Part shown: in pieces, positions 16,783 to 25,280 of the stretch | Position numbering within the stretch: the stretch's first letter is position 1 | Layout of the letters: each line of letters starts with the position of its first letter | Assembly: GCF_900007165.1 (NCBI RefSeq) | Contig: NZ_CYGY02000027.1 | Location: 1 to 37,473 of the forward strand | Direction of reading: 5' to 3' | DNA: 37,473 nt | Source: Paraburkholderia piptadeniae | GTDB lineage: Bacteria; Pseudomonadota; Gammaproteobacteria; Burkholderiales; Burkholderiaceae | Program-made: the position numbers and the translations under genes | Notes under the pieces: model-generated | What the model saw: only the letters and a program-made list of their open reading frames with translations | Told to the model about the DNA's origin: nothing | The model's database searches: none

Positions 16783-18009
16783 ATGCAAGCCAGGGCGATG
16801 ATCAGTACCTTGCTTTCGCATTTGCGTCGGCGCCCCTCCGGCGGGCGAATCGGCGCGATCGCGCGCATTGTCCAGGCCGTGCGCACTCATTTAGGCATGG
16901 ATGTCGCATTCGTCGCCGAATTTACCGGCGAACGGCTCGTGTTCCGGCAAGTCGACGCCGCAGCGACCGCACCGATGGCGGTGGGTGATTCGTGCTTACT
17001 CGCGGAGACTTTATGTGGCCGCGTGGTCGACGGTCGTTTGCCTGGCCTCATCCGCGACACCCTGCGCGTACCCACGGCCCAGAGACTCCCGACCACGACG
17101 ACCTGGCCTGTCGGAGCACATCTGAGCGTGCCGATCCGACTGCAAGGCGGCCGGGTCTACGGGGCCTTGTGCTGCTTTAACCACGCACGGGATCCTTCAT
17201 TGAACCAGCGGGACCTGCAGGTGATGGCGGCCTTCGCGGAACTCGTGGCTCACGAGGTCGAGCGTGAGTGGGACGCTACCCACGAGCATGACGAAATGGT
17301 CGCACGCATACGTCAGGTCCTGACCAACCATGAACTGTCGGTCGTGTATCAGCCTGTCTATTCGCTGGACGATGAACACGTGATCGGCTTCGAAGCGCTT
17401 GCCCGCTTCCGTCATGGGTCGCCAGACGAATGGTTTGCGAGCGCCGCGAAAGTCGGTCTGGGAAAAGAGCTTGAGCTCGCTGCAATTCGCCAGGCACTGG
17501 AAGGGTTACCACGACTTCAACCGGCTTACGTGGCCGTCAATGTTTCCCCTGACACCATTTTGTGCGGCGACCTCACCAGGGTGTTGAGAGGAATGCCGGG
17601 CAGGCGTGTGGTGCTGGAACTCACGGAACATAGCCATGTGGCGGACTATGGAGCGCTTATCGAAGCCCTTGCGCCGCTCAGGGCGGCGTCAGTACGCGTC
17701 GCGGTTGATGACGCCGGTGCCGGTTTCGCCAGCATGCGTCACGTCCTGCGCCTGCATCCCGATCTCATCAAGCTCGACGCAAGCCTGATTCGTGGCATCG
17801 AAGACGACCTGAGCAAGCGTGCCCTGACATCGGCAATGGTGGTCTTTGCCAGGGAGACGGATAGCGTCCTCATCGCGGAGGGCGTTGAAACTGCCGCCGA
17901 ACTGGCCATGCTACGGTCTTTGGACATCAAGATGGTGCAAGGCTATTTGTTTGCCCGCCCTATGTTGTTGGAAAAGGCCGCAGCATTGATCGATACCCAG
18001 TCGGCTTAA
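16783..18009 (+). CDS. GAF-EAL cyclic-di-GMP phosphodiesterase
   Basis: A 408-aa cytosolic enzyme predicted to hydrolyse c-di-GMP to pGpG. Residues about 25-165 form a GAF-like sensor (FVAEFTGERLVFRQVD, HLSVPIRLQGGRVYGALCCF). Residues about 175-400 are an EAL domain with the catalytic set: GFEALARFR (Glu204), VAVNVSP, VVLELTEHS, VDDAGAGFASMRHV, PDLIKLDASLI, IAEGVETAAE and QGYLFARP. All metal and base positions look intact, so it is probably active. It starts at an ATG with CAGGAGA upstream, 121 bp after the diguanylate cyclase on the same strand, giving an opposed synthesis/degradation pair. No REC or GGDEF domain is attached. Confidence 0.93.
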   Translation: MQARAMISTLLSHLRRRPSGGRIGAIARIVQAVRTHLGMDVAFVAEFTGERLVFRQVDAAATAPMAVGDSCLLAETLCGRVVDGRLPGLIRDTLRVPTAQRLPTTTTWPVGAHLSVPIRLQGGRVYGALCCFNHARDPSLNQRDLQVMAAFAELVAHEVEREWDATHEHDEMVARIRQVLTNHELSVVYQPVYSLDDEHVIGFEALARFRHGSPDEWFASAAKVGLGKELELAAIRQALEGLPRLQPAYVAVNVSPDTILCGDLTRVLRGMPGRRVVLELTEHSHVADYGALIEALAPLRAASVRVAVDDAGAGFASMRHVLRLHPDLIKLDASLIRGIEDDLSKRALTSAMVVFARETDSVLIAEGVETAAELAMLRSLDIKMVQGYLFARPMLLEKAAALIDTQSA

Positions 18010-18381
18010 CATTCGTGGCTCTGGATCAGGCAGGCGGTCTGGTGGAGAACGCTTCCATACAATAAAGCGTCAACTGATCAGGATGACATAGAAGTCGACA
18101 ATCAGCTACGTCGCCTTGCAATTCATCGAAGAAGGCTTGTTCGCCGCTTCGCCCGATGCGGTCACAAGCGCTTCATCTTTGAAAACGATATCGTTCATTT
18201 CCCGGTATTTTCCTTGGTCCCCGCGCAATCCACGGCTTGAGCTGCCTTGAGCGCCAGTGGGTGAGAGGCTTTACTTTCAACGATTACAGCTGGACTCTAC
18301 CTGCATGCCCCGCCCTGGCAAACCTTCGATGCTCGCGTTGTCGCAATCCCGGGCGTTCGCCGGTGGTTTGTGCACCTATCC
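18010..18381. other. Intergenic stretch, no supported gene
   Basis: Lies between the 3' ends of the convergent phosphodiesterase and ATP-grasp genes. Short open frames are present without recognisable content, and no clear bidirectional terminator was found. Confidence 0.4.
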
Positions 18382-19278
18382 TTAAGCGACGGAGTAGTTG
18401 GCGTTTTTCAGGATACTTCCCCACTCATAATCGCAATGATCGGGGGTATAGGGCATCGTCCCGCCCCCGGGCGTAAACGTCAGCTCCCCGAAAAATATCT
18501 GCTCGTCATGCGCGTAGAGATCCACGCGCACGTAGCCGAGCCCATCGGCCAGCAGCATGGCAACGTTGCTCAGTTCTTCCCAGTTCGACGGTCGCGCCAC
18601 GGCGCGTTCGCTGCGCGCGTAGTCGCCCCACGCCAGGTCAAGCCTGTTCCACCGGGGGTCGTAGACATCGGCGCGAGGCTTGCCAAAACGATCGGAAATG
18701 ATACCCGTATAAATTATCGGACCGTCTGGACCGTGGCCGAACATGTGCATTTTGTAATCGGCCGGAACGGTGCCCGATCGGTCCAGAAGCAGGGTCTCAA
18801 AGAAGATGCGGGGCTGAATGCCCTTATAGTGTTGTTCACGCGCGACCCGGTAATAGTCAATGTTCAACCATCTGTCGGCAAGGCGACGCAGTTCTTCGAA
18901 CGATCTTTTCGACTTGTCCCAGACGACTTCGACGAAGTTGGAACCGTGATTCGCTTTCATGACGAACGATGAGGGGAGTGAGTCGAAAACCTCTTTCGTA
19001 AAAACATCGGGGGCCGCAAGCAACGGAATGAGGTGCTTCTCCCCGATGCGTTCCCTTACGTATTCGCGAACCCTCAGCTTGTCGGTCAGACTGCTCCAGC
19101 GCGGATCCGGGTGCAGGCATCGCATCAGAATCATTTCGTTGAAAGCCGTCGGATGCTTCATGTTCGGGAACCGCCCGATTCTTCGACGATGGGAAAGCGC
19201 CAAATAGAAATCGTCGGGCATGAGCGACGCTGCACCTTTGAGCACTCGACGCGTGCTTCTGAAGAAGAGATTGTTCAT
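18382..19278 (-). CDS. TupA-like ATP-grasp protein (polysaccharide biosynthesis)
   Basis: A 298-aa protein of the TupA-like ATP-grasp group, found in capsule, O-antigen and teichuronopeptide loci, where members probably ligate amino acids to a polymer. Typical pieces are GRFPNMKHPTAFNEMILMR (about 35-53), SSLTDKLRVREYVRERIG (about 62-79), FVMKANHGSNFVEVVWDK (about 105-122), DYKMHMFGHG, GLGYVRVDLYAHDEQIFFGE and LTFTPGGGTMPYTP near the C-terminus. The start at ATG 19278 has GGGAGG about 13 nt upstream; 23 further open codons precede it without support. It is on the strand opposite to the glycosyltransferases that follow, facing away from them, within the same polysaccharide region. Confidence 0.85.
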   Translation of the reverse strand: MNNLFFRSTRRVLKGAASLMPDDFYLALSHRRRIGRFPNMKHPTAFNEMILMRCLHPDPRWSSLTDKLRVREYVRERIGEKHLIPLLAAPDVFTKEVFDSLPSSFVMKANHGSNFVEVVWDKSKRSFEELRRLADRWLNIDYYRVAREQHYKGIQPRIFFETLLLDRSGTVPADYKMHMFGHGPDGPIIYTGIISDRFGKPRADVYDPRWNRLDLAWGDYARSERAVARPSNWEELSNVAMLLADGLGYVRVDLYAHDEQIFFGELTFTPGGGTMPYTPDHCDYEWGSILKNANYSVA

Positions 19279-19705
19279 GGTTTCGTGTCCTCCCACGCGC
19301 TTACTACTTGCTCGCCAAGTGCACCCCTGGGTGTCCCCAACCAGCACTTCGCCTTCTCGCGCGTCGGCGCAGCAACTCGTGCATAAATCACGCCAGCCGC
19401 CATTTGCAGCTCACCGCGCTTGGTGGGAAGCACACCCATGGCGTAATCGGTTGTTGACCCAATCTTCATGCGCGTTGCCGATGGCGCAAATGAGCCAGAT
19501 TCTGGCGTAAAGACGCACTAGTCAAAATGTAAAAAAGGGAGTCGGGCTGACGAGGCCAGTCCAATGATTGCAGCGCGGAGACGGTTTTTTTCTCTGTGCG
19601 GTAGGCCGATCGCATTGAGGCCAATCCGTTCGTGCGGCCAGACGTCCCGCGCCTTCACGCAGCAGCAGTGAAACGCGACGTATGGCACCTGGTTAGATCG
19701 CTTCT
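19279..19705. other. Divergent intergenic region between ATP-grasp and GT4 genes
   Basis: About 430 bp that should contain both promoters. No strong -35/-10 pair was identified with confidence. A short AT-rich patch (GTAAAAAAGGG at 19530) and a T-run (19585) are the only notable features. Confidence 0.35.
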
Positions 19706-20884
19706 ATGCGCATTCAATTCGTTATCGGCAACCTGAGCGACTATCACATCCCACGCTATCGCGCGCTCGTGCAGCTCGCCTTGAGACACGGATGTCAGGT
19801 ATCCCTCGTAGAGCTGTTCGAATACACCAGCTTCTATGACTATCCGCAAAGCGATCGCAGGGCGTTCCTGCAAGATGTGCCGTCCGAGATGATTACAGTC
19901 TTCAAGGGTACCGTTGCAGGCCGCAAGCATTGGCTGACGGTGGCGGCACGGCTCGGCGTGATCGTACGTGCCACGCGCCCCGACGTTGTCATCACGCTCG
20001 GCTACAACACCAGCTATTCGATTTACCTGTGTCTGGTGAGGACGCTGACGCGTCGATTCAAGCTGGTCTATATGTCGGACTCGAAGGCTGACGACGGCAA
20101 ACGGCACCGACTCAAGGAAGCCTTAAAAAGAATTCTCGTCTCACGCTTCGATGGTGCACTTGTGGCCGGTGAGAAACATCGTCGATACGCCGAGTCGCTC
20201 GGCATTCCCTTGCACCGATCACGTGTCGGCCTTGATGTCATCGACGTTGCGTACTTCTGCGACGCCGCAAGGCATGCGCGCGCACACGCCGACAGCGAGC
20301 GATACCGCTTCGCCTTGCCGACGCGATACGTGCTGTGCGTGAGCCGCTTTGTGGAGCGCAAGAATGTGCCACTCGTTTTGGAGGCGTTCGCCTGCTCAGG
20401 GCTTGCGTAACGAGGGTTGTCCCTCGTCCTGGTCGGGCAGGGTCCGCTCGAGCAGACGATACGCGAACAGGTTGCCGCGCTCGGGCTAAGCGAGCGGGTC
20501 CTGATTTTCAGAGCGGTGCTGAACCGCGACATGCCGGCCTTTTATGCGCTTGCCGACTTCATTGTGCTCGCCAGCGCATTCGACCAGTGGGGGCTGTGCG
20601 TCAATGAGGCGATGGCTGCGGGGCGGCCAGCGATCGTGTCGCAGACTTGCGGATGCGCGAACGAACTTGTCTACGACGGAATCAACGGTTTCATTGTTCG
20701 ACCCGGCGACGTCGAGCAGCTCGCGAAAAAAATGAGGCAGCTCGCCGAAGACCATGCGCTTCGCGAAAAGCTCGCCCGCAACGCGGAAACAACAATCCAT
20801 GACTGGACACCCGAACTCTTCGCCGAAAACGTGCTCGCTCTCGCAAACGTATGCCTGAAGCGCAATGATGTGCACGCAAGCTGA
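19706..20884 (+). pseudogene. GT4-family glycosyltransferase interrupted by one in-frame TAA
   Basis: A retaining glycosyltransferase of family GT4, split only by the stop codon TAA at 20408-20410. The two halves are in the same frame. The N-terminal part (234 codons) has MRIQFVIGNLSDYHIPRYRA, the acceptor-side fold (VVITLGYNTSYSIYL, YMSDSKADDGKRHRLKE) and YVLCVSRFVERKNVPLVLEA. The C-terminal part resumes immediately as RGLSLVLVGQGPLEQTIREQ, with RVLIFRAVLNRDMPAFYALA, the donor-site motif SAFDQWGLCVNEAMAAGRPA (D-x7-E) and GINGFIVRPGD. Total about 392 codons, normal for GT4. A single substitution (for example from CAA or GAA) or a sequencing error explains it. A TTG at 20417 could restart the C-terminal half, but that alone would lack the acceptor domain. 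Confidence 0.88.
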
Positions 20885-20991
20885 CAGGGTCGAAAGGGAA
20901 TGGGAATTGCTCAGCTGGAATTGCTCCCCATCCCCGCGATGCTGTTAGAAGGCGCATTGGCAGGGCCGACCGCGATTTAAAGGTTACTTTC

Positions 20992-22215
20992 ATGGGCTTG
21001 CGAATTCTTCACGCCATCATAACGGTCAATCCTGCGTATGGCGGGCCGATTGAGGGGATCGTTCAGGCGGCTCGCGAGCATCGGCGCAGAGGAAACTCAA
21101 TCGAGATCCTCACGCTCGACGGACCGGACGAGCGCTCACTCGATCAGTGCGAGATCATCTGCCACCCCGTCGGCCCGGGGTTCGGCAAATACAGGTATTC
21201 CCCGAAGCTGGTCCCATGGCTGCAGGCCAACGCGCCGAAATACGACCTTGTCATTGTCAACGGCATCTGGAACTACACATCGTTTGGCGTTTGGCGCGCG
21301 CTACGCGGATCGGGAATACCTTATTACGTGTTCACGCACGGGATGCTGGATCCGTACTTCAAACAACGCTACCCGTTAAAACACTTCAAAAAGATGCTCT
21401 ATTGGCCATGGGCGGACTATCGGGTACTTCGCGATGCAAATGCCGTTTTCTTTACGTGCGAGGAAGAGCGTCTATTGGCTCGCCAATCGTTCCGCCCGTA
21501 CCGCTGCAACGAGCATGTCGTCAGCTACGGCACAGCGGGTGCCGTTGGCAATCCCGACAGGCAACGCGAACTTTTCCTGTCGAGGTTTCCGCATCTGCGC
21601 GGTAAAAAGAATCTGCTCTTTCTTGGGCGGATCCACGAAAAGAAGGGAATCGACCTTACCCTGAGAGCGCTGGCTCAATGTGTACAAGATACTCCCCAGG
21701 ACAGGATTAACGATGTGCAACTGATCATCGCCGGCCCCGATGACGGCGAGTACGCGAGGGTGGCGAAGGCCCTGTGCTCCGAGTTGCAGTTGACAGAGCG
21801 CGTGACGTGGACGGGAATGCTCGACAACGACCTCAAGTGGGGCGCATTCCTTGTATCCGACGCCTTTGTGCTTAACTCGCATCAGGAGAACTTTGGGGTT
21901 TCTGTGGCGGAAGCGTTATCTGCGGGGCTGCCGACGCTGATAACAGACAAGGTCAACATCTGGCGTGAGATCGAGCAGTCAGGCGCGGGCTTCGTGGACA
22001 AGGACGACCTGGCAGGGGCAGTGCGCTTATTGCACCGCTGGCTGGACGCTTCGCGACGCGAGTGGGCCGACATGGGCACGCGTGCCAGACAGTGCTTCAC
22101 TTCCCGATTTCATATCGCTCAGTCCACGCAATCGTTGCTCGACGCACTTGCCGTGTACAAGGTGCAACAAGGCTCAGCCAGGAGCGGTTGCGATGGAGCA
22201 GCCTGGACTGGGTGA
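20992..22215 (+). CDS. GT4-family glycosyltransferase
   Basis: A 407-aa cytosolic or membrane-associated glycosyltransferase that adds a sugar from a nucleotide donor to a growing polysaccharide repeat. The N-terminal acceptor domain begins LRILHAIITVNPAYGGPIEG (an AYGGP glycine loop typical of GT4). Later come YDLVIVNGIWNYTSFGVWRA, FTHGMLDPYF and, in the donor domain, NLLFLGRIHEKKGIDLTLRA (about 205-224), RVTWTGML, and LNSHQENFGVSVAEALSAGL, which holds the E-x7-E motif. The start lies 8 bp after GTTACTTTC without a strong ribosome-binding site. The C-terminal 17 residues (after DALAVYKVQ) are unlike the family and may be read-through of a decayed end. It follows the broken GT4 by 107 bp on the same strand. 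Confidence 0.92.
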   Translation: MGLRILHAIITVNPAYGGPIEGIVQAAREHRRRGNSIEILTLDGPDERSLDQCEIICHPVGPGFGKYRYSPKLVPWLQANAPKYDLVIVNGIWNYTSFGVWRALRGSGIPYYVFTHGMLDPYFKQRYPLKHFKKMLYWPWADYRVLRDANAVFFTCEEERLLARQSFRPYRCNEHVVSYGTAGAVGNPDRQRELFLSRFPHLRGKKNLLFLGRIHEKKGIDLTLRALAQCVQDTPQDRINDVQLIIAGPDDGEYARVAKALCSELQLTERVTWTGMLDNDLKWGAFLVSDAFVLNSHQENFGVSVAEALSAGLPTLITDKVNIWREIEQSGAGFVDKDDLAGAVRLLHRWLDASRREWADMGTRARQCFTSRFHIAQSTQSLLDALAVYKVQQGSARSGCDGAAWTG

Positions 22216-22631
22216 AAATTTCAAAAAGGGGCGGTGAAAAGTGAACAAAAACTCCCTGAGCACAACGTCGCTATATTGACTTTGCCGGCCTCGTTGAGAG
22301 AAGGGCCTGTGAACGCTTTCCCATGCGTCGCGCAAGTGAGCCAAACTTTGCCGTTCTAAGTCGACCTTTCCACATGTCGACCTAACGATGGCAATGGCCA
22401 TTGCCATGCGCCAGGCTGGATAGGGGGTGGGTTGGCGCCAATGCGCTCCCGGTCGTCTATGACGCACGGCCTTATACAATAGGAAAGCTAAATAGATTCG
22501 CGAGGAATCCGGGTCGAAAATATTATGTGCCCGGACTCACTGCTGATACGCGTGACCGCCGCGAACGCCGTTATCCTGTGGATTACCGAAGGACAGGGTT
22601 CATTTCTTCCCATCCCTGCCGTTATACAGGC
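22216..22631. other. Intergenic stretch containing a 20-bp perfect palindrome
   Basis: About 416 bp after the second glycosyltransferase. The main feature is the palindrome at 22388-22407. No gene, terminator with a T-run or recognisable RNA was seen. Confidence 0.4.
22388..22407. repeat. Perfect 20-bp palindrome
   Basis: ATGGCAATGGCCATTGCCAT equals its own reverse complement, with no spacer. It lies 225 bp upstream of the small ORF at 22632. A spacer-free palindrome of this length looks more like a dimeric-protein binding site than a terminator. Confidence 0.75.
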
Positions 22632-22820
22632 ATGGAAAAGAAAACGTCCCTACAGATCCTCCAGTCGGCTCATAGGGCTGCGCTGGCCATAGCTTCCGCA
22701 CGCATCGATCTATCGGTTCGCGACCAGGAGATCCTGTACGACAAGGTCTTTTTGGGTTTGCTCGAAGACAGTATCCGCATCATGAGCATTGAGCAGTTGC
22801 TGGACGTTCTGGCAACGTGA
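22632..22820 (+). CDS. Small hypothetical protein (62 aa)
   Basis: A 62-aa predicted soluble protein beginning MEKKTSLQILQSAHRAALAI and ending SIEQLLDVLAT. It appears all-helical, with a possible Leu/Ile-rich amphipathic pattern (ILYDKVFLGLLEDSIRIMSI). It has no signal peptide, membrane segment or cysteine. The frame stays open 77 codons upstream, but that part is arginine-rich and shadow-like, and ATG 22632 has a weak ACAGG six bases before it. No known family is recognised. It may be a small regulatory protein, and coding status is moderately supported by composition only. Confidence 0.5.
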   Translation: MEKKTSLQILQSAHRAALAIASARIDLSVRDQEILYDKVFLGLLEDSIRIMSIEQLLDVLAT

Positions 22821-23137
22821 CTGGGTCGCTGTCCTCGAATCCGCTGGCCCACGCCATCTGTAAAGTTCTATATCGCGGGGTGCGCCGTCCTCACGCACCC
22901 TCCATCACGCAAATGCACCTGTCGACTATTGTCCACGCCGCGGCAACAGTCGGAGTCGCGCAAACGATTGCGCCAGGACATTCTTTAGGCGACGCTTAGT
23001 AACGCCTGCACACGTTCAAAATCGTCGCTCGTGACGCTAAAGATGAGACCAAGCTTGTCGATAACTAGTCACAATTCGGCGCCGTCGAAAACCCTGCACG
23101 GGCGGCGTTGGCGCGCATCGGCAAACGTTAACGGGGT
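22821..23137. other. Intergenic region upstream of the cNMP/FliG-stator operon
   Basis: About 317 bp that should hold the operon promoter. No clear sigma-70 pair and no sigma-28 flagellar promoter (TAAA-N15-GCCGATAA type) was found, which suggests the operon is not in the classic flagellar late regulon. Confidence 0.4.
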
Positions 23138-24379
23138 ATGAAATTGCAACAGCAGAAATCAACCTGGTCGCGAACGGCGGCACCGGGAGAGGTGATCTAT
23201 TCCGAAGGATTCGGCGGGGAATCCGTCATGTACGTCATTGCGGACGGAAAGGTTGAGATTTCGACGCAGTGCGAGGACAAGAAGGTTATCGTCGCCACGC
23301 TCGGAAAAGGTGAGTTCTTCGGGGAGGCGGCGCTGCTTCCGGCCGAGCCACGAGGGAACACGGCAAAAGCGTTGACGTTCTGTCAGCTGACAGTGGTCAA
23401 TGCCCGTGTGGTTGAAGAGGAACTCGAACGTGTCTCGCCGCTGCTCAGACACATTGTGCGCACGATGATTCGCCGCGTGAAAAAGAAGGACGATCTGCTC
23501 GCCACATACACCCATGCCGACTTCATGCCGGGCGTGATCTCCTACGCCCATGTCCTTTCGCTGATGGCCGGCGCCGAAGCGCAGGCCGAGCGCGGCTGGC
23601 GAAGCCAGACGGAAGAAGTCTCGGTGCCTTTGCGTGAGGTGATCAAGAAGTGCCGCGCCATCGCGGGGCACTCGCGTCTTCACGTGATGGTGATGCTCAG
23701 GCGCATGGAGAAACTCAACCTGATCTCGATGGAAGCCGGCCGCTCGGAATTCGTGGGTTCAGCGGCCACCAGGCATAACGCGCCCGAAGGTGCATCGGAC
23801 CGTCAGCTCGTCACCTTCGATCCGAAGCGGATCACCGAACGTGCGCACAACGTCGCGGACCAGGATCTGGAAGTGTCGGTGGCGAGCGAGCTCGAGTTGA
23901 TCGAACTGAACGACCTTGAGGCGCTGATCGGCGTCGAGAGGAAGATGATCCTGAACAAGCTTTCCCGGGCAGAAATTGCCGAAGACGTCTTTGCCTTTCG
24001 CAAGACAAAGGTGTTGAACTACGTGGAAGAAAAAGGGATCACGTATTTTTCCCGGCCAGCGCGCCGCGCGCCGGGAGAGGTCGCCGCTCTCGAAGATCTC
24101 GAATTCGTCGACCAGCGCTCGCTGTTCGACGCGGTGAGCGCCTTTGACACCTACGATCTGGCCAAGATGCTCGTCGCGATGCCGGATCAGTCCATCGCAG
24201 ACCGCCTGCTGGGCGTGATGACCGAGGCGCGAAAGAAAGAAGTGTCCTGGGTCATGCGGCGCGACATCAAGATCGACCCCGTGGAAGTCGGCGATATCGA
24301 ACAGCGGTTCATGGAGACTGTCCGGACGATCCGATCGTCTGCTTCGGCCGCAGGGCCGGCTCCGGTTCTGGGCGTCTGA
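23138..24379 (+). CDS. Cyclic-nucleotide-binding domain fused to FliG-C-like domain
   Basis: A 413-aa cytosolic protein of unusual architecture. Residues about 12-105 are a Crp/Fnr-type cNMP-binding beta-barrel, with the phosphate-binding cassette GEFFGEAALLPAEPRGNTAK (58-77) holding the Gly-Glu and the Arg-x-x-Thr-Ala features of cNMP binders. Residues about 125-205 look like a winged-helix or linker segment (VPLREVIKKCRAIAGHSRLH, VMLRRMEKLNLI). Residues about 247-300 are a helical repeat. Residues about 315-400 resemble the FliG C-terminal torque domain: LEDLEFVDQRSLFDAVSAFD, TYDLAKMLVAMPDQSIADRL, a highly charged helix (EARKKEVSWVMRRDIKID), then DPVEVGDIEQRFMETVRTIR, matching FliG's GPVRL..VE..Q..I...IR. 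It is followed by MotA-like and MotB-like genes, as if it were their rotor partner. The domain naming rests on visual comparison. Confidence 0.75.
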   Translation: MKLQQQKSTWSRTAAPGEVIYSEGFGGESVMYVIADGKVEISTQCEDKKVIVATLGKGEFFGEAALLPAEPRGNTAKALTFCQLTVVNARVVEEELERVSPLLRHIVRTMIRRVKKKDDLLATYTHADFMPGVISYAHVLSLMAGAEAQAERGWRSQTEEVSVPLREVIKKCRAIAGHSRLHVMVMLRRMEKLNLISMEAGRSEFVGSAATRHNAPEGASDRQLVTFDPKRITERAHNVADQDLEVSVASELELIELNDLEALIGVERKMILNKLSRAEIAEDVFAFRKTKVLNYVEEKGITYFSRPARRAPGEVAALEDLEFVDQRSLFDAVSAFDTYDLAKMLVAMPDQSIADRLLGVMTEARKKEVSWVMRRDIKIDPVEVGDIEQRFMETVRTIRSSASAAGPAPVLGV

Positions 24380-24457
24380 GCATACTGACGGACAGGGAGC
24401 GACGAAGACGGGCTTCTACCGGATGCGGGCCCGGCTTCACAAGTAATCAAGGATCTC

Positions 24458-25222
24458 ATGGACCTTCTCACACTATTCGGCGCTCTGCTGGGGCTCGCCG
24501 CAATCGTTGTCGGCTTTTCGCTCGAGGGCGGGCACTTTGCCGCGCTGCTGCAGCCGCAGGCACTCGTCATCGTTCTGGGCGGCACGCTGGCCGCGGTGAT
24601 GATCCAGAACACGTGGGCGCGATTCTTCGACGGCGTAGCCCAGATTCGCCTTGCATTCCTCAAGGCACGCCAGGTCGACAGGGAAAACCTGGCGCTGTTG
24701 CTCGAGTGGGGCGATCAGGCCAAGCTCAACGGCATGCTTGCGCTCGAGTCGATCGATACGGGGGGACTCAACCCGTTCGCGCAGAAAGGCCTGGAGCTTG
24801 TTGCCAGTGGCGTCCCTACAGCGGTGCTTGAGGATGCCTTGCAGCGCGAACTGGATGCATACGAGCGCAACCACATGGCCGCAGCGCGCATCTGGCAGCA
24901 GGCGGGCGGCTATGCACCGACGTTCGGCATTCTGGGCGCGGTGCTGGGCCTCATCCAGGTGACGGGACACATACTCGAACCGGCCGAACTCGGGCAGGGC
25001 ATTGCGGTCGCCTTCGTGGCGACGCTATACGGGCTGGCCGCCGCGAATCTCGTCTTTCTGCCGCTGCACGGCAAGATCAGGGCGCAGATCGATAGCGAGC
25101 TGCGCTTCCGCCGCCTGTACCTCGATGGCCTGCTGGCGATCTCGCGCAAGGAATCGCCGCACATGATCGAGACGCGGCTGGCAGGCGATGTCCGCAGGCG
25201 CGCGGCCGAGCTGCTCGCCTGA
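24458..25222 (+). CDS. MotA/MotC-like stator proton (or Na+) channel subunit
   Basis: A 254-aa inner-membrane protein with the four-helix layout of MotA: TM1 about 4-22 (LLTLFGALLGLAAIVVGFSL), TM2 about 31-50 (ALVIVLGGTLAAVM), a cytoplasmic domain of about 100 residues (GMLALESIDTGGLNPFAQKG, RELDAYERNHMAAARIWQQA), TM3 about 152-172 (YAPTFGILGAVLGLIQVTGH) and TM4 about 181-205 (GIAVAFVATLYGLAAANLVF then LPLHGKI). The two functional prolines of MotA have equivalents, in APTFG and in FLPLHGK. The length is normal for the MotC-type subfamily (about 250 aa). It lies 78 bp after the cNMP-FliG-like gene and 58 bp before the MotB-like gene, on the same strand. It conducts ions only with its MotB-like partner. 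Confidence 0.92.
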   Translation: MDLLTLFGALLGLAAIVVGFSLEGGHFAALLQPQALVIVLGGTLAAVMIQNTWARFFDGVAQIRLAFLKARQVDRENLALLLEWGDQAKLNGMLALESIDTGGLNPFAQKGLELVASGVPTAVLEDALQRELDAYERNHMAAARIWQQAGGYAPTFGILGAVLGLIQVTGHILEPAELGQGIAVAFVATLYGLAAANLVFLPLHGKIRAQIDSELRFRRLYLDGLLAISRKESPHMIETRLAGDVRRRAAELLA

Positions 25223-25280
25223 CAGGCCGGACCACGCGACTATCGCATTCGGGCGTACTTCGAAGAAAGGTATTCAGTCA

